Shown: positions 1-15,480, numbered from the stretch's first letter. The stretch: DNA of 64,000 nucleotides from Limanda limanda (GCF_963576545.1 NC_083651.1:23548248-23612247), one strand, 5' to 3'. Program-made: numbers and translations. Notes: generated by a model not told the origin, from the sequence alone.

Positions 1-893
1 TGATGTCAGTTCTCTCATTACAGAGCGGCTCATAGATGTTCAATTAAGAAGGAAATTGGAGCACGCAGGCTCCTCGTGTTCCTTTGTGAAACTCTGTGAA
101 GGACATGTTTTGTAAACAGGACTTGAAATAACTTGACCTGAAAACCAGAGCTTTCAAGTTTTTTGAGTCTTTCTTCCAGTTGATATAATTTTTTAAAGTA
201 GACTGGTACTGGGTAAAGCACAAACTCCACCAAGGCACAACAGTTCCCCCTCAAATCAATCAGGCTGCACCTAATTCCACACAAAAAATATAAATATCAG
301 CAGCATACATTTTTCTTCCATCAAGATCAATAAATTGTTCTCTGAGAAATTGAGGAAATGTTAAAAAACGTCCTCTCTCGCAATTTTACATTGAAAGTGA
401 AAACACTATTCCTGAACAGCCCCCTGATCCACTTCTGCTCCTGCATACCACCACATCCTTCTACTAAGTTGAGGGGAAATACTTTTTCTAAGAACTCTTG
501 CTTAAAAAACTAAGAACATTAACTATTTAGTCGAGGTGATAAAAAGTATAAAAGAGGACATTTTCCCAACGTTCACACTAAAACAACCATTTTAATAGTT
601 TTCATTTAAAGTTGTCAGTAGTGTTTAAATTTAAATATTTCTACATTTTGCCGAGCTGGAAAGTTGGTGTTTACTTTTAACTTGATTTAAACCATCACTG
701 AAGCGTCTGCTCCACTGAAGAGACAAAACACATCAGGTCTGTGGGGAGTTAAAGAAACTGTTCATGAAGCAAACAGCAATACCTGACTGACTGAATCTTG
801 TTGTTGCAGCTTCCTCCTCCTCCTCTGCCTGTTTCCCTTTACAAACCAACCCCTAATATGGAAACATGTGATGATTGGTATTTTCTTGTGCAG
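1..893. other. Intergenic or intronic sequence left of the possible terminal exon
   Basis: I see no convincing coding exon here. The stretch is AT-rich, with a pyrimidine-rich segment near 810-840 and a plausible 3' splice site ending in ttcttgtgcag at 893. If the exon at 894 is real, this is the 3' part of an intron of a gene whose body lies left of the window. Confidence 0.4.
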
Positions 894-1111
894 AATGTCT
901 TGAAATTCAGTTAAAAGTTGTGTCCGACTTGGATGGAAACCCACAGAATTCTCACAGAGTTCATACTGATGGCGTGAAATCCCAATTTGTTTCTCCTTTA
1001 ACCCACGGGACAGACGGGATGACTGTGGTGAAGTACTCCCAGGAAATGAGAGAAGTAGCAAACTGGATTAGTTTGCTGTTGAAGATCAAGAGAAGTGTGT
1101 TGGAAAATTGA
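894..1111 (+). CDS. Possible terminal coding exon of an unidentified gene (partial)
   Basis: An open frame follows an acceptor-like site (ttcttgtgcag, ending at 893) and runs about 72 codons to a TGA at 1109-1111. The translation starts CLEIQLKVVSDLDGNP, has a middle part KSQFVSPLTHGTDGM, and ends in an amphipathic, basic stretch WISLLLKIKRSVLEN. Composition is balanced and not low-complexity, unlike most open frames in this window. I do not recognise the family and assign no function. If it is an exon, two bases at its 5' end complete a split codon. A possible poly(A) signal (ATTAAA) lies at 2078-2083, which would give a 3' UTR of about 1 kb. A chance open frame of this length is also possible, so confidence is low. 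Confidence 0.3.
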
Positions 1112-1447
1112 AGTACGAGAGAGACAGAAAGAAACAAGAAGAACAACTCGATTGTAGGCTGATGATCAGAGTGTTGTTTGAGGTTAGGATCTCTTCTTTC
1201 TTCCTCGTGGATCAACTCTAAGCTCTGAGTGTGTGCTTTGGTATGAAAAGATGATGTGATGGGGGGGGGTGATTTGGTGTAAGACCGGTGACAAAGCCTC
1301 TTGATTTGTGCCAAACCACGTATTTTGGTTGAAAGCCCACAGACGGTGCCCACAACTCATGGAAACTGATATGAAACTAATCCAAGGAGCCTAAAAACAT
1401 TTGAAACTCAAGAAAGCATTTTGAGAAATAAGCATCAGGATTCAGAC

Positions 1448-1547
<100 letters not shown>

Positions 1548-1559
1548 ATGGAAAACATT

Positions 1560-2515
1560 GCACTGCAGTCATGAGAGATTCGTGCTACATTTGAAACCAG
1601 CTTTTAAGAGCTCGGACAATACTGAGAAACATTGTTTTGGTCGACCAGGAATTGTTCTTCTGTGGCGTTTCCCTTCTTGGTCCCACTGTGTGAGCGGACT
1701 GTGAAATGCATGGAGCCTAATGAGCAACATGTGACAATCTTCCCTGTGTCACTTCAGTTTATGCTCTGTAGCAGCTGTGATTGGATCATTATTAATTTGA
1801 GTGAATGTTGTTATAGGATAAAGGTCAAACTGACCAAATCAATGACAGACACTCACTGAGTATTTTTTTTTACCTGTCTTGTCAAGTATTATATCGGACT
1901 ATAAGGTGTGATAACTTACTATACACTGTCTCCTACATGAACTCTGGATGTGTATTTCCCCATTTGTACACGTGTCTTGGTTTTGTCTTGTTTTCATATT
2001 GCTGCCTCTTGCAAAAATAGTTTTATGGATCATGGAAACAGAAAAATGACAGTGTGTTTGATGTCTGAAATCTGGGAATTAAATATTAACAATAACTTTT
2101 ACCATCTGTCTCTATAACGTGACTTTGTCTAGAAGAATCCCGTGTTCACTCTGACATTTTGCTGATGTACATTTAATGGAGGATTTCAACGGGCTCTGTG
2201 TTTAACCATAAAACAAACCAGAATCAGTTTCTATCCACGCACCTCCACACAGGCCAGTTAGACACGAACACACATAAACAGAACATGGGCGTGTGTATAT
2301 ATTCATACGCAGGTAGAAAATACACAAGCTTGGAGACAGACACTCACACGCACCCAGAGATCTGTCTGTGTTCACTCACGTCCAAACACCGGAGCGTGAG
2401 AAGTGCTTTTCACCTGGTGTGGATTCAGTTTCATCCTCTCAGCCACCAGAGTTTATTAGCTGCTTAAAACATTAGAGTGGAGGGAGTTTCCCTGTTCTCA
2501 GAAGTGCTGCATTAC
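1560..2515. other. Non-coding stretch, possible 3' UTR in its left part
   Basis: No gene is supported. AT-rich sequence with an ATTAAA at 2078-2083 could be the 3' end of the transcript ending in the exon at 894-1111. Beyond about 2200 it becomes CA-rich and leads into the next microsatellite. Confidence 0.3.
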
Positions 2516-2660
<145 letters not shown>

Positions 2661-4073
2661 GTCAGGGAAAACCAGACCTTCACTCTCCAACTCTCTATAT
2701 CTCCATCAAGCCATCTCTGTCTTTCTCTCCATCACACCAGCGTACACACTCCCGCCTCTGCCTCTCTTCTCTTCTCTCCCCCTTTTTTCCGCCTCTCTCT
2801 CTCACTCATCCCCTCTCTCGCCCTTGCAGACACCCACACACTCCTCCTGTAGGTGTAATGTTACGACGACGCGGCCTGTTAACATTCCCGGGGCCGGCCG
2901 CTTGAAGCTTTCCAGATTGTCGTGTTTAGACAAACGCTGCCACGGCCGAGCGGCAGGGACGCAGGAGCCGAGGGGGGGGGGGGGGGCGGAGGCCGGACGG
3001 CAGAATGTGAATAAACACGTGTGTGAGTGTGCACACGCTGACACGTGTAAAGAGAGACACGTACATCCTTTGAAACAAATTGAGTAATACACATAAGTCT
3101 TTGTGTTTTCATGAAAATGCACACACACACACACACACTCAGACGCACACACACACACACTGACCCCCGGTTTACGTGCATCCTGCAGCAGGACCCTGAG
3201 ATTTCCGTATCTCGTTATACTGTTGAAATGTCAGCCTCGTTAAAGTGGCCAATTTGACTTAATTGAGAAGCAGAGTGTAAATAAAGGCTTTAGTCTGGCT
3301 TGTTTTCACTTCTCTCTCCAGCACTCTGCTCTCATTCCGAACCAATTCATCAAATAACCCGTCGCTCTCTAAGGCTTTCTTCACTTCTCCCCCCCCCACC
3401 TCTCTCTTTCTTTCCATCTTTGGCCTTCACTCTTTATTTCCATTTGCACCTTCTCCTCTTCGCTCTCAATTTGCTCCGTCTTCTCTGCTCCTGAGGACAA
3501 AAGTCAGAATATTAAAGCACCAGTCAGAATGCATCCTGCCCTGAATACTTCACTGGTAAATGCTTCTAATGTGGAATTGTCTCAGCGCCTTAATTTTCAA
3601 TTTAATAACCATCTTCTTAAACTTTACATTTTGACTCTGAAGCCGACGCAAATCATCCATAAAATGTCATGAGGGCAAAGTAGCACGAGACCTGAAATAG
3701 CTGAAAGCTCCCACTCACTCAGCAGAGGAGAAGTCAGCTGCTTCTCAGAGCTGCTTTGTTTGGTTAAATGATGATCAGATTTACACCATTTAAAAATGTT
3801 TAACAATATTTTACTATGCAGGAGACTTTATGTATATTGTGTTTCTTTTAAAACAGAAGTATGGGCCTGATGTGTTTGACCAGAATAGTCAACTCCAGTT
3901 GTTGGGTTAGTGGTGAAAGCTGAGAACATATGATTGAAAAACGAATGCAGTGAGAAGCTCCTGTTGTTACTGATAGAAGAAGACTTGTTTATTCACCTCT
4001 TTACTTGTGGTGCTGCAGGAAAACACGAGGTAATAAAATCCTTTGAATCAAAGTCATTTTTCACACTTTGAGA
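2661..4073. other. Intergenic sequence, no gene seen
   Basis: Pyrimidine-rich sequence (2690-2820), a 15-base G run at 2972-2986, short CA tracts near 3121-3160, and a CT-rich segment at 3300-3500. None of the open frames has protein-like composition together with splice context. Confidence 0.5.
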
Positions 4074-4468
4074 TGTGACGGTTCCCTGTATGTTGTGTCT
4101 TCCATTTGTTTCTAGGACTGGAGAGCAGAGACCTACTTAAGTGGTCATTAGGAGTGATTGGCGTGCACCTGGGCCCGGGTGCCAACGCCCTATAAGAGTC
4201 TGCTTCCCCAGTCCTTCTCTCTCTGTTCTTTGCAGCTCCATAGCCATGCACACCTTTCAACACTTATGTTGAAACAACACACACCTATAATCCACTCATG
4301 CATACACACTCCACACTACAGACTTACTGACTTCCACATCCCATACTTTTATTATAAGTTGAGCACTTGGATTGGTTTGGTTTGATTAAATACTTATTTT
4401 GATTGGAAAACTGTTGTCTCCCGTCTTTTTGTTGTGTAGCCTGGCGCCCCTAGGCCAGGTGCGTAACA
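4074..4468 (+). repeat. 5' long terminal repeat
   Basis: About 395 bp bounded by TG...CA. It contains a TATA box (TATAAGAG at 4191-4198) at the end of a GC-rich segment and a poly(A)-type signal ATTAAA at 4385-4390. A short GC-rich inverted repeat (CCTGG...CCAGG, 4440-4459) lies near its 3' edge. These are the U3-R-U5 parts in the right order. The 3' boundary is supported by the primer-binding site that follows. Confidence 0.75.
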
Positions 4469-4471
4469 AAG

Positions 4472-4484
4472 TGGGGGCTCGTCC
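4472..4484 (+). promoter_or_regulatory. Primer-binding site, tRNA-Pro type
   Basis: TGGGGGCTCGTCC directly after the LTR matches the first 13 bases of the classical proline-tRNA primer-binding site used by many retroviruses and some retrotransposons. The match breaks down after these 13 bases. The position, three bases beyond the LTR end, is as expected. Confidence 0.75.
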
Positions 4485-5204
4485 AATAATTTGTTTGTAC
4501 AGTGAGTTTGGAGCGTCAATTTAGTCTTTCCGGGGAATCTTTCCGGGAGGGTCCGTCGTTCCATTGTTTGGTCAGCAGTCCGGTGAGTAGACAAAGCAAT
4601 GTTACAGGCTTGTTATTCGGACTTTGGGGAGATGCAGTTAATTGTTATGAGTTGAATTAATGTGTTTAAATTTGAGTTAATTTGATTAGGTTTGGTTATT
4701 TCAGTACAGTACGGTAGCTGTTTGGTTCATTTTGTGCGGTTGGAGAGTTGTTTATTTCTGGTAGTTGTGCAGCTAAGTAAACGTCATTTGGGACGTCAAA
4801 AGTTGCCTGGCTGGGTTTTTTTTTTGTATTTGTTGATACGAGTGTCCCTGGTAGGTGCGCTTAGCTGCCTGGGTAAAATAGCTCGTTGGTTTAGGCCGGG
4901 GGGTGGCTAGGTGCGTCAGGTGCGGCAGTAGCGAGAAGTTCGTACTGAATATCTCGACTCGGGGGCACGGCTAAGGGGGGCATGCGGGTCGCCAGTTATT
5001 GGTTGCCTTTCCTCCCCTTTGGTATGAGCTAGGCCTTTGCGGTGGCCTTCAGTGCGTAGAAATCCTCCGCAACCGGCACACGAAGAGGGTGGAGTTAGCT
5101 GGGGTTTATATAGGCTAGGGGGACACTTGTATTGTATTTTGTTTGTTTGTTTGTTTTTGTTTGGTTTGCCAGCTAGGAGGTTCTTAAAGCGCACAATACC
5201 CAGG

Positions 5205-5429
5205 ATGGTGGCAGTGGATGACGTTGTTCAGTCTCCCTCGGTGGAGCTCTTAAATCAATGCACCAAAGACCAATTGCTGAACATTGCAGATCGTTTTGGA
5301 TTGAAAATTGAAGCTAGTGATAGAAGGTTAAAGGAGACATTGTTGGAAGTCTTGAAAAGAGAGCTATGTGGTATAGCGGTTTCAACTGAGGAACGGGATA
5401 AGACAACAACATCTCAGCCAAAATCATAG
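5205..5429 (+). pseudogene. Gag-like protein N-terminal fragment of the LTR element
   Basis: A 74-codon frame begins at an ATG at 5205 and stops at 5429. It has an alpha-helical, charged N-terminal region: a VELLNQCTKDQLLNIADRFG segment, then a lysine/glutamate-rich helix. I associate this pattern with the N-terminal domain of gag-like proteins in fish LTR retrotransposons. The usual gag continues for several hundred residues. Here it ends early and no nucleocapsid, protease or polymerase motifs follow, so it is a dead fragment. The leader is long (about 720 bp after the primer-binding site), which fits the normal place of gag. Confidence 0.55.
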
Positions 5430-5699
5430 ATTTTCATCGGGCCTTTACTTAATTGTTAAAATGGATTATGATAAGAAGCAAATGTTTCGTTAATTCCCTA
5501 CTTAACCTAATCTGGTTAAATTTCCGCCCATTTCAACTGATCCATTAGAATCTCATTTCATTATCTCCCAATCCAGTTTCAGTCCCGAGTCATTCTTTTT
5601 GATTAAAGGGATGGACTGGTGACGGTTCAAGTCCCAACCATGAACCACAGAATCTTAGTTCAAGTCCTGTCATCCATCCATTATCGACACAGCTAATTC

Positions 5700-5890
5700 T
5701 TTTAAAGGGGACATATTATGCCCATTTACCACAGTTGATATGGTTCCTTGGGGTCTTAATGAAATGTCTGTTACATATTTTGGTCAAAACACCACAGGAA
5801 TAATTTAAAACAGCAGCCTTTTTACCCTGTCTAAAACAGCCCTCCTGTTTTGACCTGTTTTGACCTTCTGTCACCCATCTGACTAGAGCC
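5700..5890. repeat. Decayed dispersed repeat (GGGGACATATTATG family)
   Basis: The segment starts AAAGGGGACATATTATG at about 5704. It continues with a GGGGTCTTAATGAAATGTC-like part and an aaaacaccacaggaata stretch. I recognise this opening from abundant non-autonomous repeats in teleost genomes. The class was not verified by search. Confidence 0.5.
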
Positions 5891-6924
5891 CTCAATACAT
5901 CAGTTCCCTCAATATGACAGATTGTTTTTCATCTAGATCAACACAGTATTTCCTGGGAAATTTGTGCAAATGTTCACCAAAATGTTATTGGTTCCTTCTT
6001 GACCCGTTCAACATCCTTCCACCAGCTACTGTGTTCCCTTTCTAGTAGTTTTTCTTTAATCCTGTGAAATATCCAACAAACAAACAAACCCAGTTAAAAA
6101 CACATCCTCCTTTTTGGAGGTATAAGATTTCCACGCTGCCTTCACTCTGTTTGGGTCCCGCTCCACTCCTTCTCTTTTTAACTCCATCCACGTTATCTCC
6201 CTCTTCCTCCCTCTTCCTCCCTCTTCTTCCCTCTTCCTCCCTCTTCCTCCCTCTCGTCCCTCCCTTTCATCCGCCCTCGTACCTGAGCCTCCTCCACCTA
6301 CTCGAGTTTCTCCCTCTGACCCACACTGAATCTCCTCTGTCCCACACAAACACTGAAGCAAAGCGGCAGCAGTGAATGCTCCATTACTCGCTCATGCTAC
6401 ACACACACACACACACACACAGACCAACTCGTTGACCCACACAACCTCACAGTTTGACAGGGAAGCACACACACAACCCGTGGAGCCGCACACACTCTTA
6501 GATGCAAGCGCACATGTCACACTCCAAATCCTCTCATTTCCTCTTTCCTGTAGCTGGTCAGTCAGGCATGTGTGACACTCGCAGAGTATCAATAGCAGGG
6601 GCAGGTTTTGCTGTGGCCCTCTGTGACACACACACACACTCAGCCACACACAAAATAAAGGCCACAAAGCACATGTACATTAGTGCGCTTGAAAAAATAT
6701 GCACATAAGCCCACACACTTTACATCCTTGAGGTCACTAGAGATGTGGTTCAAGTCCTGCCCAGTAACCCTTAACTCACACCAGGACCTGGAGAAAAGTG
6801 TGTGTGTGTGTGTGTGTGTGTTTGTGTGTCTTCTTGGGTGGTTAAGAACATATATCAGAGCCAGGTGATAATGAGACCCTAGTTGACTGCACTACCTTGT
6901 CTCTCTGTCTGTGTGTGCTTGTGG

Positions 6925-9956
<3,032 letters not shown>

Positions 9957-11496
9957 GTCATATTCTGCAGATATATTCCTAACATTCTCTGGAGGGGCTG
10001 TGTGTGAGAATGCCAATATTCGAGTCACTTCCTGCAGGTATTTTCCAAACTTTGTCCTTCCTGCTAGTTGAAACTCTGGATAATGTCCCAGTGAGAGTAC
10101 AGGAGGAAAGGATTTGGATGATGTGAGTGACTGGGAGCCTTGATGGCGTTTCTGGAAAGCAGCTGAAAAAGAACCTGAAAACAATATGATAATACAAATA
10201 TGGCTGGATGACAAAAAGTGCCCTAGACCCAGAAGAAGCTTGGAAAGAAAATGAGATTTGAGAGTCTTTGGTGATAATGGCCAACGTGGGTGTTACTGTG
10301 CAAACCCACGTCTGACTGTAGAATCTGCTGCTGTGTTGTTTGCATGTTAAAGTCAAACTCCAGAAAAAGTTGATACCCAGATCTACTCTAACCTTAACGA
10401 TAGTGACAACCTAACCCTAAGTGAAACTAACCTTCAAGCTTGTGTTCACAATGGAACAATAATTCAGGTTTGACTCCATCCCACACGTTACCCAGCCTCA
10501 GCCTCCAGCTCCCCCTTCCTATGTCATCGTTTTATTAAACCACCTCCAACTTGCTCACCTTGTCTCTGTCAGTGTTGGTATCGGCGCCTGAGCAACAACA
10601 AATTCTGTCCACCTGCAGACTACAAATCGAAAAATGAAATTCTAAGTTACAGACAGCATCTACAAGCAGAGTCTAAGGAAAGGATCATCCAGTCGTGCTA
10701 TTTATTACTTTTTAGTATTTTAGACCTTGCACTGTAAAAGTGCCTGAAAGTCTCGTACAAACTTTTTGTTTTGTGTAACTTTGAGATCCTCACTTTTTTA
10801 AGTCTGTTTGTGTTTGCAGGAACTTTTATTTCACAGAATAACATTGCAGAGGAGATGTGCATTTAACGTTAAAATATCAAGTCTCAATGACATTTCTTTG
10901 TCAAAAGGATTTGAAAACAACATTTTAGAATCAATAAAACAAAAGTATTTTCAATTTATATACTGGCATTATGATTTTTAAGTTTTTACACACCACCAAA
11001 TTTCTCTACTGTCAACCTTCTATTATGAACCATCATTTCAAATGTGTCTCCCTGCCTGTGTGTTGAAAATGTTTGAGTTTACCTTGTTGTCCCTAATTTC
11101 CCTTCACTTGCAGTTTCTACTTATGCTCCAGCATGTGATTCTCTGCATTTACCACAACGTCATATGACAAATACCCGATAGCATCTTCGATTCTTTCACA
11201 GTTCACTCTGGTCATATGGGATTTAACAAATTCACACACCCTTAAATATGCTGTATATGTTTCCTCACTACATTGCACTCTGGTCTACAAACACCTAGTC
11301 AAGACATCCTTTTGGCTTTTTTCCTGGATAAAAGGCCCGGCATCAAAATGGAGCCAGACATGTGAGGTACATTACAGGCTTTCTTTAACAGCGATGAAAT
11401 GGAAGTCTGACAAAAGCCAATGCAGCTGCACTCACACTGTTTACAAATTCAGCCGGTCCAACTCCGGTGAAAATAGCAATTTCACTGTGCTCTTAA

Positions 11497-11498
<2 letters not shown>
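9957..11498. other. Intergenic sequence, no gene seen
   Basis: AT-rich sequence. A short stretch near 10388-10435 has loose CCTAA-like repeats (aaccttaacg, cctaaccctaag), too degenerate to call interstitial telomeric repeat. No exon is supported. Confidence 0.5.

Positions 11499-11588
<90 letters not shown>
11499..11588. repeat. (GT)n microsatellite
   Basis: About 90 bp pure GT tract. Confidence 0.97.
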
Positions 11589-11589
<1 letters not shown>

Positions 11590-12650
11590 GGAAGGAACAT
11601 AGTATTTGAGAGAAAAGGCTTCTTTTATTGACCCCACTGCCTATCTGTTTGGTTTCCTGCCAGCGCCTGTAAACACACTTTAAAGAAGCCAAAATGTGAA
11701 AAATTAGCTATTCCAGAAGTTCAGCCCAGCAGCTGCAGTTGTAAACCTCAGCTCTCGTCCTGCTCCTGCCAGAACAAATACAACCAAAAAACTGTGGAGG
11801 ATTCTTATCGTTTTAATGTTTTCAAATGGGAAGATTGTTACTGGTAATTCTCTGTCAAAATATGTTGAAAACCACAAATTGCAAATGGTGTTCTGGCTGG
11901 ATTGTTTTTTTTTCCATCCTCCCTTTCCTCACTTCCCCCAGTGATGACTCTCTGCATCCCAACTACGATTTTGTTTGAATTCACATTAACCCTGCAAAGG
12001 TAACTCCTGGCAGTCTATGCATTGTAAAATTATGCATTTTATCATATTATGATGACACTGACACAGGATTTAAGCTTGTATTCACATCCCCAGTGTATGT
12101 GAGTGGTCATATGTGTCTTCAGGCGTGTAAGAATGGATGAGGATTAGAACTGATACAGAAAAGATCTTGTGTGAACAACACATTTTTCAAAGTAAACATG
12201 TGGACGTTGCTTTGGCCTAATGTACAACTGGTTGTTTTTGTGTGTCAGACAAAAGCTGTTGCACCAGTCAGCTCGACAGAGGAAAGAAAACAAACAGTTT
12301 CTTAGGGAAGTTAGGAAATAAAGAGAGAGATCAGCAATTGTTTTTCTCACACACCCAACATACACACACACATCCTTCTGCTTTTAAACACTTGACCTCT
12401 TCTCGTCCATCTTTTCATCCGCTGCTCTCTCTGACAGTCTTCTCTTCCTCCCCTCTGTCATTTCGACACCCAACTGACTTTCCACACCTCCGCTCTCCAT
12501 CATCCTTTTCCTTTCCTCCCACTCGGCATCAGGATGCCACACACTCACACGAGCATGCGCACAAAGTCTGACCCTGTTTAATAAACAAGCAACAGAGGGT
12601 GTGAGAATAAGGAAGCTTTTAGTCGCGCCTCTTATCTCACTTCCTCTCAA
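11589..12650. other. Intergenic sequence, no gene seen
   Basis: Mixed sequence with a pyrimidine-rich part near 12400-12530. No supported gene. Confidence 0.5.
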
Positions 12651-12763
<113 letters not shown>

Positions 12764-12867
12764 CCGTATTCTTTCCCTCTCAGTTACTCTCTTCATCCAC
12801 CAACGTGGACCGGCTGTCCTGTGAAGTGTCTTAATGAAAGAACACTCACAGTCTTGTTGGCTCTTTC

Positions 12868-12908
<41 letters not shown>

Positions 12909-13299
12909 GTGCACACAAACTGTCTTTACATCAAGGTGTTTAGTGGAATTGTGTGTTATTATTACATTAATGAGTCGATGTGTTTCAAGTTGAAATGTTA
13001 AAGGGCTGAAAACTCGGTGGATAATTAGATTTAAAGTCGAGGTCATCTTGAGTCTATTGAATCCTATAGACCAGACGTGAGTTAGATCAGATCCAAGTTA
13101 TATCCAGTCTCACTGGGTCTGTGTTGGACCCTGTTCTATATTGATGGGGTCTTGGGACTACGGGTCAATAAGTCAAGCATTTAGATGGAGCTTTGATTTG
13201 TGTTTTACTATTCTGCTGACATCGGTTTTCTCTCTGTCGGCACATTTATATGAATTTTAAAATGCTCCTACTTATTTCAGCCTTCCATCATCACTTATA

Positions 13300-13650
13300 T
13301 TGTTGGATCCTTGTTTGGTCCGGACCCTCTGACTTTGTATTTCACTTGCAACCAAACTAACAGGTGTGAACGGTGCCTCAGACAAAGGTCCGGAACAATG
13401 GACCAAAAATTCGGTCCAACCAAAAGAGGAAGTCTCGGTCTGGATCAAACTGAAGCCTGGTTTAGATCCTTTGCAGTGTTTTAGATAGTTCAGAAGTTGT
13501 GGAATAGCTTGTGATCTGTGAGTCTGATTATTTACTGTTTGAATGACGCTGACATTCATTTCTGTTCACAAGGACCAATATATGTTGGTTTTGAGATGTG
13601 TTGAGGAAACATCTGGGTGCGTTCATACCTGTAGGCTGTCCACCAGACAT
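13300..13650. repeat. Decayed DNA-transposon-like dispersed repeat
   Basis: The segment contains TTTGGTCCGGACC (with the palindrome GGTCCGGACC at 13316-13325), aggtgtgaacggtgcctcag, and ggaccaaaaattcggtccaa. On the right side is a gtgcgttcatacctg motif near 13617. Clusters of gttcacacctg and ggaccaaa are typical of short non-autonomous DNA elements that are common in fish. Exact ends and class are not determined. Confidence 0.45.
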
Positions 13651-13770
13651 CTGGGTCTTTTGTTGTTGTGTATTTCCCAGTATGAGGACACAGTGAAAGT
13701 GATCTCACAGAGCAGAAGGGGACAGAGCAGAGGATTAGGAGGCTGACACTCAGCAGAGCAACCAGGCTGT

Positions 13771-13802
13771 CCCCCCCCCCCCCCCCACACACACACACAC
13801 AC
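13771..13802. repeat. Compound (C)n(AC)n tract
   Basis: A run of about 16 C passes directly into an AC repeat. On the minus strand this reads (GT)n followed by (G)n. Confidence 0.9.
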
Positions 13803-14159
13803 CCTCCCAGATGTTGCATATTGAAAATGAATAAGGCTTTATGTGGAGAAGGTTTCATGGAGATGTAACCTGTGACGTCTGTGCAGAAGGTAACACTTGG
13901 AAGTGGTTATCTGTCTGTGCAGATTCAGATGCAGCTAAACAATGATGTGTTGTCATGGAAATTGCTCCTGTCTCCTGTGGTTGTGTGTGTGTGTGTGTTT
14001 GTTCATCAAAGCTAATTTTAGGTGAATCCGTTGCTTTGAATTCAGACGCGGACACTGAGAGAGAAGCTCGGACACAGAAAACCAAACCAGAAAGAAAATA
14101 TGAGAATCACTGAAATCAAAAGCAAATACAAAGAAACAATGGTTTATTACTGTCATTCT

Positions 14160-14394
14160 CTTCATTACCTACGACAAGGAGGTTATGTTTTCATCTCTGT
14201 TTGTTTGTTTGCAGGATTATGCTAAAACTACTGAATGAATAATCAGGCATGTTTAGTGATATCTTTTATATTCATGAGTCTGTGCAATTTGGTGAAAATC
14301 ATAATAAAACTCTGTAACTAGTGAATTTAAATGTGGTTTCATGAGGAGACAGCTGGGCCCTGGCAGAGGTGCATTTTCTATTAGTGCCATAGTG
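14160..14394. repeat. Dispersed fish repeat, copy 1 (GGAGGTTATGTTTTCATC family)
   Basis: It begins with a GACAAGGAGGTTATGTTTTC-type end and contains gcaggattatgctaaaacta, tgagtctgtgcaatttggtg and gaatttaaatgtggtttcat, then a ctgggccctggcagagg end. I recognise this order of motifs from a very abundant repeat of percomorph fish. Copies or fragments appear to recur at 14395-14690, 27700-28160 and 37150-37330. Confidence 0.6.
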
Positions 14395-14690
14395 TAATTT
14401 GCTTTTGTCTAATTGTTAGTAAGCAGGATAACTAAGCTACTGGACTGATCAGCACAGAACCTGGTGTCAGGAAATAACCAACTGAAATTAGGTGCAGATC
14501 CAATTAAGGGATTTTTTCTTCAACGTTTTATTTGATTTCCCAGAGAATGATTCATAAATCTAGATGAAACAAAAATCTGACCGGATTTGGGGACAGACAT
14601 TTATGAGTGTATGAAATTTGGTGCATCTTACATTTAATGGGATTGCTTTAACGTGGTGGGGGTATGTGCTCTGTACTTTGTGCCATATTC
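14395..14690. repeat. Dispersed fish repeat, copy 2, same orientation
   Basis: Right after copy 1 the order restarts: agtaagcaggataactaagc, actggactgatcagc, aggtgcagatccaatt, a cccagagaatgattcataaa part, tgagtgtatgaaatttggtg, and a final tggtgggggtatgtgctctg. The motif order matches copy 1 with heavy divergence. Confidence 0.55.
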
Positions 14691-15334
14691 TAGTTCTAAT
14701 GGTTTTCTCATCATTATTTCTCGTTTGTTGAATTGGCTGACATCAGCACCGAGAGGGTCCTGGATCAGGTTTGAAGTTTGCAGCTGCAATATTTTATCAA
14801 GAGACTTTATTATATCCAACATGTTGCATCATTCTCTTGTTGAGTAGCTTCAGAGAGTGATCAACTCTTTCAGTGAACACTGGTCATCTGAGTTTGGTAT
14901 CGAGATAAACCTGAAAAAGTCTGATGTCCGATCACTTGTTTCATCCTCCTGCTTTTCTCTGTACTTTGTGTGTGTTTCTATAATTCAGTTTCCTCTTTCT
15001 CTTTCTATCATAAACTCTCTCTTTATCTCCCTGCCAATTCCCCCTCTCGGGACAAAAGTTAGATAAATCCCTGAGTTCATGAGCAAAGATCTCAGCTGCT
15101 TTATTTAATACATTCATTTATTGGGCTGTAAACTATCAGCGCCGCCCGGTCATCTCTCTCCTGCTGCCTGGATGCACGTGGACGTTTGTGAAGCCGGATT
15201 CTCTGAGGGAGAGAACAGTGATCTTTGAAACTGAGCTAAAAACGTATTGTTTTGTCTTGTGCTCTTTTGAACTGACTCTGATTGCTCCTGCTTTCCTTTC
15301 CGCTTCCTCCCCTCTGCCTCTGCTGCCTGTCTTT

Positions 15335-15357
15335 ACACACACACACACACACACACA

Positions 15358-15440
<83 letters not shown>

Positions 15441-15480
15441 ACACACACACAGACACACACACACACACACACACACACAC
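15335..15480. repeat. (AC)n microsatellite
   Basis: About 146 bp of AC repeat with AG- and TC-type single-unit interruptions. Confidence 0.97.

Larger units (their letters stand above)
4074..5430 (+). mobile_element. 5' fragment of an LTR retroelement (LTR, primer-binding site, leader, start of gag-like gene)
   Basis: The block shows the ordered 5' parts of an LTR element. An LTR begins TGTGACGG at 4074 and ends GCGTAACA at 4468. A primer-binding site follows three bases later, then a GT-rich leader of about 720 bp, then a short gag-like open frame at 5205-5429. No pol-type frame and no second LTR were found in the rest of the window, so the copy is 3'-truncated. Because the 3' end is missing, no target-site duplication can be tested. 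The gag-like N-terminus resembles that of fish Ty3/gypsy-type elements, but an endogenous-retrovirus affiliation cannot be excluded. Confidence 0.75.

Noticed and set aside
961..1353. 130-codon minus-strand open frame
   Set aside because: Overlaps the better-supported plus-strand exon candidate and has no recognisable motif.
5600..5670. tRNA-gene-like B boxes (ggttcaagtcc twice)
   Set aside because: No matching A box or foldable cloverleaf around them; at most a decayed tRNA-derived repeat.
10388..10435. Interstitial telomeric repeat
   Set aside because: Only scattered CCTAA-like words, no run of TTAGGG/CCCTAA units.
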